The notes under the pieces are model-generated. The model was not told the origin of the DNA. It did not search any database and was given only the letters and a program-made list of their open reading frames with translations. From assembly GCA_045634345.1 (NCBI GenBank), contig JAZRAB010000152.1:1-19739 (forward strand): a DNA stretch of 19,739 bases, in the 5' to 3' direction. The position numbers and the translations under genes are program-made. Origin of the DNA: Flemingiibacterium sp045634345 (lineage in GTDB: Bacteria > Bacillota > Clostridia > Oscillospirales > CAG-272). Shown piece after piece: positions 14,579 to 19,739 of this stretch; within the stretch, counting starts at the first letter, position 1, and each line of letters begins with the position of its first letter.

Positions 14579-15241
14579 TCATTTTGTGAGCTTATCAATT
14601 GCCTTGTTTTCGCCGAGCAACGCAACCGTATCGGTAGCTACAAACTTTCTCGCCGGATCGGGGGAGATGCTCGTGATGCCGCTTTCATCTCCGACTGCGA
14701 GGACGGTCACGCCGTAGTGACGGCGCACATTAAGCTCAATAAGCGATTTACCGATCCATTCCGCCGGTACGCCAATCTCAACTATAGAGTGGGTATCCGA
14801 AAATTCAATATATTCGAGTACATTGTTGCGGTCAAGGATGTGTACGAGCTTTTCGCCCATATCGCGTTCGGGATAAACTACCATATCTGCGCCGATCTTT
14901 TCAAGTACGCGGCCGTGCTGTTCACTTCCTGCGCGCGCAATGACCTGCTTAATACCCATCTCTTTAAGGAGAATCGTGGTTAAAATACTGTCATTGATGC
15001 TTTCGGCTGTTGCAACTATAGCACAGTCATATTCGCGTACACCTGCCGCATGGAGTACTGCCTCATTTGTCGGGTCTCCGACAACCGCATTTGTCACCGT
15101 GTCGCTCATTACGTTTATAATATTCTCGTCAATGTCGATGACGAGCACCTGATGATTGGTTTTTGCAAGATTGACAGCGAGCGTCTGCCCGAAACGTCCG
15201 AGCCCGATTATACAAAAACTGCGTTTTTTAGCTTTTTTCAT
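14579..15241 (-). CDS. ktrA: KtrA/TrkA-like potassium uptake regulatory subunit
   Basis: 220 residues. The N-terminal RCK domain has the nucleotide loop GLGRFG at 13-18 and the acidic VIDIDE strand end that binds adenine nucleotides. An RCK_C domain occupies about residues 135-220 (IVEIGVPAEWIGKSL, then VTVLAVGDESG). KtrA forms a cytosolic ring that gates the KtrB channel in response to ATP/ADP; RCK_C domains of Firmicutes KtrA bind c-di-AMP. One RCK unit and this length fit KtrA/KtrC rather than the double-length enterobacterial TrkA. ATG 15241 has AAAGGA about 8 nt upstream. The membrane subunit gene ends 24 bp upstream. Confidence 0.9.
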   Translation of the reverse strand: MKKAKKRSFCIIGLGRFGQTLAVNLAKTNHQVLVIDIDENIINVMSDTVTNAVVGDPTNEAVLHAAGVREYDCAIVATAESINDSILTTILLKEMGIKQVIARAGSEQHGRVLEKIGADMVVYPERDMGEKLVHILDRNNVLEYIEFSDTHSIVEIGVPAEWIGKSLIELNVRRHYGVTVLAVGDESGITSISPDPARKFVATDTVALLGENKAIDKLTK

Positions 15242-15265
15242 GGCGAAATCCTTTCTGAATTGTAC

Positions 15266-16687
15266 TTACCCGATCATCATATTGATCTCGGGATATGTGA
15301 TGCAGCTGTTTCTTCGCGCTTGCTTTAACATTACCGAATAGGTTATGGTCAGTATTCCGACGCGCCCGAAGAACATCAGCATTATTATTGCAATATGTCC
15401 GGCAAGCGAAAGTGACGGCGTCAGCGAAAGGGAAAGACCGACAGTAGCGATACCCGAGAATGCCTCGTACAGCGCGTCGATTACGCCTGTGCCGCTTGTA
15501 TGTGTGATGATAAGCGTTGTTATAAACACCGCGAGGAGGTCTATACCGATAACTGTAAGTGCGCGGATGACGGTCTCGTGCGGAACTCGCCGCCCCTTGA
15601 TGACAAGCTCTTTTTCTCCTTTTGCAAAGGCGAGCACGGCAAATATGACAACGCCGAACGTGCCAACCTTGATGCCGCCGGCAGTGGAACCGCTTGCACC
15701 GCCAATAAACATTAAGAGCATTGAAACGAGTTTGGATGATTCGGTCATAGCGGCGTTGTTTATCATATCTATTCCCGCAGTGCGCGTGGTTACTGACTGG
15801 AATAGGCACTGAAACAGCTTGTCACCGACAGACAGATTTCCTATCGTATCGGGATTTTTCCACTCGCAAAGCGCTATAAGCAGTGTTCCGCCGACAATCA
15901 GCACGGAGGTAATGCCTATCACAAAACGGGAATAAACAGAAAATTTTTTGCCTTCTCGGAGAAAGTTTACCACATCGTCCCACACGATAAAGCCTATACC
16001 GCCGATTATAATGAGCAGCATGAGCGTTGTGCCGATGATATAGTTGTCATTGAGCGTTGTAAAGCTGCTGAAATTTCCGCCGTGGCCTGCAGTTCCGTCA
16101 AGCACATCAAACCCGGCATTGCAGAAGCTTGAGATCGAATGAAAGATGCCGTAGTATATGCCCCTAGTCCATCCGAATATCGGTACGAACTGCGAGGCGA
16201 GCACTGCCGCGCCGATGCCCTCTATTGTGAATGTGCCGATAAGTATTCGGCGCACGAGCTTGACTGTGCCGCCAACACCCGATAATCCGAGGGACTGTGC
16301 AACAAGCAGACGCTCACGCGGTGTAATCTGACGTTTTATGAAGATAGACATCATGACAGCCATAGTCATAAAACCGAGACCGCCGATTTGTATGAGGGTG
16401 ATTATAACAATCTGCCCGAAAAGACTCCAATGTGTGCCTGTATCCTCGACAATAAGTCCTGTAACGCAGGTTGCGCTTGTTGCGGTGAAGAGGGAAGAAC
16501 GAAATGAAGTGAATGTTCCGTCGGCGGATGATATAGGCAGAGTGAGGAGAAGCGTACCTACAAGAATAAGCGAGATAAAGCCGATCAAAATTATCTCGGT
16601 TGGGACGAGATGGCGACGGGTTTTTAAGTTACGCCTAGTCCGTTGTATCAGATGCTTACGGGGGGATTTTGAAAGGTTACTGTTCAT
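15266..16687 (-). CDS. ktrB: KtrB/TrkH-like potassium channel subunit
   Basis: 473 residues, strongly hydrophobic, with about ten membrane segments. The four pore-loop repeats are visible: SATCVTGLIV near residue 70, SISSFCNAGFD near 190, SVTTRTAGIDM near 300 and FSGIATVGLSLS near 410, each with the selectivity-filter glycine. Together with the RCK subunit downstream it forms a K+ (Na+-coupled in Ktr) uptake system important for osmotic adjustment. A basic N-terminal tail of about 28 residues precedes the first membrane segment. ATG 16687 has AAGGA about 9 nt upstream. A 29-bp palindrome lies about 33 bp upstream, between this gene and the Nudix-GNAT gene. Confidence 0.9.
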   Translation of the reverse strand: MNSNLSKSPRKHLIQRTRRNLKTRRHLVPTEIILIGFISLILVGTLLLTLPISSADGTFTSFRSSLFTATSATCVTGLIVEDTGTHWSLFGQIVIITLIQIGGLGFMTMAVMMSIFIKRQITPRERLLVAQSLGLSGVGGTVKLVRRILIGTFTIEGIGAAVLASQFVPIFGWTRGIYYGIFHSISSFCNAGFDVLDGTAGHGGNFSSFTTLNDNYIIGTTLMLLIIIGGIGFIVWDDVVNFLREGKKFSVYSRFVIGITSVLIVGGTLLIALCEWKNPDTIGNLSVGDKLFQCLFQSVTTRTAGIDMINNAAMTESSKLVSMLLMFIGGASGSTAGGIKVGTFGVVIFAVLAFAKGEKELVIKGRRVPHETVIRALTVIGIDLLAVFITTLIITHTSGTGVIDALYEAFSGIATVGLSLSLTPSLSLAGHIAIIMLMFFGRVGILTITYSVMLKQARRNSCITYPEINMMIG

Positions 16688-16719
16688 AAAATCAGTCCTT
16701 TATAAATTTATAATAGAAA

Positions 16720-16748
16720 GCGACAGCCGTCACTGTGACAGCTGTCGC
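16720..16748. promoter_or_regulatory. 29-bp near-perfect palindrome upstream of the potassium genes
   Basis: Arms of 14 bp (16720-16733 and 16735-16748, arm GCGACAGC/TGTCAC-like) around a single central base, with one G-U-type difference. On the minus strand only CTTTC follows, so it is a weak terminator for the upstream Nudix-GNAT gene. The near-absence of a loop also fits a protein-binding operator. Role undecided. Confidence 0.55.
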
Positions 16749-16856
16749 AGAGACTCAAGACAAAACTGCTCAAGTTCGTACATTCTTATGTGGAAGATGT
16801 TGTCAAGAAAGTCGCAGACATTCCAAAGAGTCTATAGTATTCCGAGTGCTGAGTGA

Positions 16857-17804
16857 TTAATCAAGCAATGATCTGCGGAAACGCAGCTTGCTTCCCGTGT
16901 CGGTCATTTCACGGGTGCCGTCAAAGGCAAAGCCTTGGGCTTCTGTTGTTTTGCAGAGCTGTTCATCAGCGGAAGGGATCCAAACCACAGCATATGTGCA
17001 GCCGATGCCCTTCAAATATTCTACGGCACAGTCGGTAAGGTGACGTCCGATGCCGCTGCGCTGGTGGCCCTCGGCGATGGTGAGCTTTTCAATTTCGGCG
17101 CCGTCATAATTACTGTCGTGTGTTTTGGAAAGCAGTCGTATCTCGCACGAACCGATTGGACGTATACCGTCATATGCGATGAATATATGCCGGTTGGGCT
17201 TTTCGATGGTAGTACGGAGCAGATGCTCGGTAGTACGCATACGGAAGTCCTGCTCAATCTTGATTATTTCATCCGTATCCTCGTCACCGGTGCTCACAAA
17301 TGTCGGACGGTGGAGCTCACAGAGATCTGCAATGTCAATATACTGTGCGCGGCGTATGGAAACATCCTTGCCAACGCCTCCGCAAAGCTCGTGAGGAAGA
17401 GAGATGACTGAAAGCTTTGCCTGAATTTTTGGGAAGGTCAGCTCGGTAGGCACTGCATCAAACAAGCGGACCTCACCGATCTCCGATTCGGGAAGATTGC
17501 CGAATTTAAAAACATCGGCAACAAACAGTACGCCATAGATCCTATCATACCCGTCTTCATCGACAGTATAAGCACAGACGGGAACGATACGGTACATTGA
17601 TGCGCCCGTCTCCTCATAAAGCTCGCGTTTTGCAGTGTCGAGTATAGATTCATTTCCCTCACGGTGACCGCCGGGCATTTCCCATGTTGTAAAGCTGCGG
17701 CGACGAACAAAGACGAGCTTATCCTTATGACGTGCTGCGATAACTGCGAGTGTGAATTTCTCGTCTGCTATTTTATGAAGAGGATGGGTTTTTACAGCAA
17801 ACAT
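16857..17804 (-). CDS. Fusion of Nudix hydrolase and GNAT acetyltransferase
   Basis: 315 residues from ATG 17804 (a TTG 12 bp upstream is also in frame; GGTGAT lies between them as the likely ribosome binding site). The N-terminal half is a complete Nudix domain: its box starts at GGHREGNE and ends REL-x-EETGA, fitting G-x5-E-x7-REUxEExGU, so it should bind Mg and split a nucleoside-diphosphate-linked substrate. The C-terminal half is a GNAT domain, with IEKLTIAEGHQRSGIGRHLT containing the acetyl-CoA loop QRSGIG and a final strand with WIPSADEQ. Both active-site motifs look intact. Substrates are unknown; the Nudix part resembles the MutT-like 8-oxo-dGTP group only in general terms. It has its own promoter with a leader of about 90 nt that can fold. 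Confidence 0.87.
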   Translation of the reverse strand: MFAVKTHPLHKIADEKFTLAVIAARHKDKLVFVRRRSFTTWEMPGGHREGNESILDTAKRELYEETGASMYRIVPVCAYTVDEDGYDRIYGVLFVADVFKFGNLPESEIGEVRLFDAVPTELTFPKIQAKLSVISLPHELCGGVGKDVSIRRAQYIDIADLCELHRPTFVSTGDEDTDEIIKIEQDFRMRTTEHLLRTTIEKPNRHIFIAYDGIRPIGSCEIRLLSKTHDSNYDGAEIEKLTIAEGHQRSGIGRHLTDCAVEYLKGIGCTYAVVWIPSADEQLCKTTEAQGFAFDGTREMTDTGSKLRFRRSLLD

Positions 17805-17814
17805 ATCAATCACC

Positions 17815-17869
17815 AAGTCCCGGTATAAAAAGCTTTGTATGATATTCAGTGCATGAATGTGTGGGACTT
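17815..17869 (-). promoter_or_regulatory. Leader inverted repeat upstream of the Nudix-GNAT gene
   Basis: AAGTCCC (17815-17821) and GGGACTT (17863-17869) can pair in the leader RNA, with a smaller ATTCA/TGAAT hairpin inside. The outer stem lies next to the GGTGAT ribosome binding site, so folding could affect translation. No known riboswitch class is recognised. Confidence 0.35.
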
Positions 17870-17903
17870 CCTTCCAAAACTAATTAAACAATATAACACA
17901 TAT

Positions 17904-17932
17904 ATTATACTGTAAATTAACGCTAATGTCAA
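17904..17932 (-). promoter_or_regulatory. Sigma-A promoter of the Nudix-GNAT gene
   Basis: On the minus strand TTGACA (plus 17927-17932), 17-bp spacer, TATAAT (plus 17904-17909): perfect consensus about 100 bp before the start codon. Confidence 0.9.
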
Positions 17933-17995
17933 GGCGTATAACAATATTTTGGCATATAAATAAAGTAAATCGGTATGCATTAGTAAAATTTTCGG

Positions 17996-18051
17996 TTGAC
18001 ACAAAAAGTTTTAGTTGGTATATTGATTTTAGTGCTTTGGTATAGTATAAT
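17996..18051 (+). promoter_or_regulatory. Two overlapping promoters of the FliB-like gene
   Basis: P1: TTGACA 17996-18001, 17 bp, TATATT 18019-18024. P2: TTGATT 18023-18028, 17 bp, TATAAT 18046-18051. The -35 of P2 overlaps the -10 of P1, so both cannot be fully occupied at once. Confidence 0.8.
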
Positions 18052-18091
18052 GAAAATGTATATGACAATACATAAATGAGGGATTTGACAG

Positions 18092-18970
18092 ATGACAGTT
18101 AAGCCGAAATTATTAAATGACTTTAAATGTATTGCTGATGAGTGCAGTGATACCTGCTGTGCCGGATGGGAAATATACGCCGATTCGGATACGGCTGATT
18201 ACTATAGCATAATACCGGGAGAAAACGGCGATTTTGTCCGTTCACGCTTGACACAATGTGATGACGGCGTGCTTCTCTGCCGTGAAGGGGAGAGGTGTCC
18301 GTTTCTGCGCGAGGACAATTTGTGCGAGCTGATAATCCGTCTCGGTGAGGACTCGCTTTGCGATATCTGCCGTGAGCATCCCAGATTTTACTCAGGAACG
18401 GATAATCTAACCGAGATAGGGGTAGGCTTATGCTGTCCCGAGGCGACGCGCCTATGGCTCGAATCATCTTGTGAGTTTGTATTTGAAGAGGATGGGTATG
18501 AGCTTACGGGCGACGAGGGGGAAGCGCTTGAGCGGCAGTTGAGGCTGATAGATTATCTTGTAAACGGAGAGGGAAGACTCGGCGAGCGTTTTTGCTCACT
18601 GCTCAGCAGCGGACAAATTGATACCGCACTTTACGGTGAGCTTTGCAAATTGTATTCATCCCTAGAGCTTCTCGACTTGCATTTCGCAAAGCGTTTTTTC
18701 GCTCTGCCGAAAGAAATATCCGATACTCGCATGGCAAGGCTTGCGGCGTACTTCGTTTTTCGCTATTATTTTGAGCTTGGCGAGGAGCTGTGTCTGAAAT
18801 TTTGTGCTGCGTCGCTTATAATGATTGCTTCGCTTGGGGGTGAGCTTGAGAGCGCGGCGAAGGATTATTCAAAAGAGGTGGAGTACGACACGGACAACCT
18901 TACGCGAATTTACGAATTTTTGTCCGACTGCAATTCACTCGGTACGCTGTGTGCGGACATACTGAAATAG
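18092..18970 (+). CDS. Cys-rich FliB-like protein (putative lysine N-methylase family)
   Basis: 292 residues. The N-terminus shows the pattern of the family annotated as flagellin lysine-N-methylase (FliB): KPKLLNDFKCIADECSDTCCAGW with Cys13, Cys18, Cys22 and Cys23, then Cys63, CPFL with Cys69, Cys78, and LCDICREHPRF with Cys90 and Cys93. The cysteines could hold a metal or iron-sulfur cluster. Family members are often longer, so this is a compact version whose C-terminal part is mostly acidic helices. FliB methylates flagellin in Salmonella; no flagellar gene is in this window, so the real target is open. The start at 18092 has GAGGGA upstream and two sigma-A promoters. The small membrane protein gene follows after 31 bp. 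Confidence 0.78.
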   Translation: MTVKPKLLNDFKCIADECSDTCCAGWEIYADSDTADYYSIIPGENGDFVRSRLTQCDDGVLLCREGERCPFLREDNLCELIIRLGEDSLCDICREHPRFYSGTDNLTEIGVGLCCPEATRLWLESSCEFVFEEDGYELTGDEGEALERQLRLIDYLVNGEGRLGERFCSLLSSGQIDTALYGELCKLYSSLELLDLHFAKRFFALPKEISDTRMARLAAYFVFRYYFELGEELCLKFCAASLIMIASLGGELESAAKDYSKEVEYDTDNLTRIYEFLSDCNSLGTLCADILK

Positions 18971-19001
18971 CTTGAATTTATAATCGGAATGGGGGATAAA
19001 A

Positions 19002-19424
19002 ATGTTTAAAAGAGATCATGTGAAAACCAAAATAATTGCATTTATCATCCTTAATCTTTTGCTGTGCGCGGTGTTCTTTGTTCTGCCGTCGATTGAGGCG
19101 GAAAAGCATTCGTACACTGGGTTTAACGGTATTGCTGAGGTCCTTATAATATATCCGTCACTGTCCGCAATATACGGCGCTATGCTTGCGTTTACATATC
19201 ACAAGGACTACGCTTTTGTTTGCATGATGGGTGTTACGTTTTTTACCTGTTCGCTTGCGAACACGTTTTTGTATAATATAATCGAGCCGCCGGCGGCTTT
19301 TATCTATACGGGGATAATGGTAGCTTTCGTACTGCTAGTGCGTTTTATTTACATAGGGATGCGTGCGCTTAGAAAATCATATTGCTGCATATATAAAGAA
19401 AAAAGCAAAAATTACAGCAAATAA
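19002..19424 (+). CDS. Small integral membrane protein of unknown function
   Basis: 140 residues, not recognised. Four hydrophobic segments: about 10-29 (IIAFIILNLLLCAVFFVLPS), 46-66, 72-92 and 98-118, giving a four-helix membrane protein with a basic N-terminal start (MFKRDHVKTK) and a strongly basic C-terminal tail (RALRKSYCC...KEKSKNYSK), likely in the cytosol by the positive-inside rule. GGGG lies 7-8 nt before the ATG. It follows the FliB-like gene at 31 bp without a terminator, so the two are probably cotranscribed. A hairpin overlaps its last codons. No catalytic or transport motif is visible. Confidence 0.75.
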   Translation: MFKRDHVKTKIIAFIILNLLLCAVFFVLPSIEAEKHSYTGFNGIAEVLIIYPSLSAIYGAMLAFTYHKDYAFVCMMGVTFFTCSLANTFLYNIIEPPAAFIYTGIMVAFVLLVRFIYIGMRALRKSYCCIYKEKSKNYSK

Positions 19425-19443
19425 AAGCTGTGATTTTTGCTTT
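19404..19443 (+). terminator. Probable terminator of the FliB-like/membrane protein unit
   Basis: 15-bp stem (19404-19418 with 19427-19441, one G-U) with loop AAATAAAA, overlapping the last codons and the stop TAA at 19422-19424. It is AT-rich with the T-run inside the 3' arm, so strength is uncertain. Confidence 0.6.
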
Positions 19444-19444
19444 G

Positions 19445-19674
19445 CAAATTTGAGTTTATCGAGCGGTTTGCTGCTCCGAGTATTGGTGCGCCTTGCGGTG
19501 CGTTGCACCGCATACCGATGTTGCTCGCGGCGGCGTGCCGCCGCTCGGGCAGGGGAAGGAACTTCGGCGTTTGAGAGCAAAGCAGCCCCCTGCATATACG
19601 GCAGGCGGCGCAACACGCCGCGTGGGAGTTGCGATGCTCGAAGTAGTAAACTCCCCGATAAACAATAATTTACA
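19445..19674 (-). repeat. Dispersed GC-rich repeat, copy B (full length, about 230 bp)
   Basis: Begins CAAATTTGAGTTTATCGAGC and ends CCCCGATAAACAATAATTTACA, the same two ends as copy A in reverse. Both ends carry imperfect inverted arms: GTTTATCG occurs about 10 bp from each end, facing inward. Core palindrome GCTCGGGC-side GCGGCGGCGTGCCGCCGC near 19530-19547, and CGGCAGGCGGCGCAAC near 19599. Long frames run through it on both strands but lack ribosome binding sites and known motifs. Confidence 0.85.
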
Positions 19675-19739
19675 TTCAGCATGCAAAAAAACTTAGTCTG
19701 GAAAATAAATACGGAGGTTTGTCGTTATTTCCTCTTGTT
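19675..19739. other. Window end, no supported gene
   Basis: AT-rich. GGAGG at about 19713-19717 looks like a ribosome binding site, but no start codon at proper spacing is certain before the window ends; a gene may begin at or just beyond the edge. Confidence 0.4.

Noticed and set aside
16688..16856. c-di-AMP (ydaO-type) riboswitch before the potassium genes
   Set aside because: The gap is short and shows only a simple palindrome, not the multi-stem conserved core expected for that class.
19363..19696. Several 67-101 codon frames on both strands
   Set aside because: They run through repeat copy B, whose high GC removes stops by chance; there are no start signals or recognisable domains.
19713..19739. 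Start of a partial gene after GGAGG
   Set aside because: Candidate TTG/GTT codons are too close to the ribosome binding site and only about 20 bases remain, so no frame can be supported.

Overview
The window looks like chromosomal DNA of a spore-forming member of the Firmicutes, most likely class Clostridia (an Oscillospirales/Ruminococcaceae-like bacterium, though the exact lineage is uncertain). Evidence: a GerA-family spore germination protein, a DUF3048 lipoprotein, a Ktr-type potassium system, Gram-positive ribosome binding sites (GGAGG-like) and near-consensus sigma-A promoters (TTGACA, 17 bp, TATAAT) in AT-rich gaps. Coding DNA has moderate GC.

Layout. 1-200: a copy of a GC-rich dispersed repeat. 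269-991 (-): tcdA with terminator and promoter. 1115-1760: two back-to-front tRNA units, Asp(GTC)-Thr(GGT) on + and Thr(GGT)-Leu(CAA) on -, whose tRNA-Thr genes are identical and inverted. 1954-2235 (-): small protein of unknown function. 2445-3608 (+): DUF3048 lipoprotein. 3605-5682 (-): SpoVAF/GerA-like germination protein and a cytoplasmic-type muramoyl amidase. 5735-6484 (+): ttcA-like tRNA thiolase. 6789-12107 (+): asnB, a carboxylate-amine ATP-grasp ligase, an Asp/Glu racemase and a MurE-type Mur ligase, tightly packed as one operon. 12110-12344: repeat. 12363-13202 (+): tyrA. 13234-14007 (-): histidinol-phosphatase. 14078-14246: repeat. 14280-14442 (-): tRNA-Tyr and tRNA-Thr(TGT). 14579-16687 (-): KtrA/KtrB-like potassium uptake. 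16857-17804 (-): Nudix-GNAT fusion. 18092-19424 (+): FliB-like Cys-rich protein and a small membrane protein. 19445-19674: repeat.

The most interesting unit is 6789-12107. A racemase that could make D-aspartate, an ATP-grasp enzyme of the kind that attaches D-Asp to a cell-wall precursor, a glutamine-dependent amidotransferase that could turn a side carboxylate into an amide, and a Mur ligase with an altered diamino-acid motif together suggest a peptidoglycan cross-bridge pathway (D-Asp or D-Asn). This is inference from families and gene order.

The second notable element is a family of GC-rich, palindrome-rich intergenic repeats (three to four clear copies and one diverged) with recognisable ends (TGTAAATTATTGTTTATCGG on one side, TAAACTCAAATTTG on the other). 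They look like non-autonomous, MITE-like elements. No transposase, CRISPR array, rRNA or phage gene is visible.
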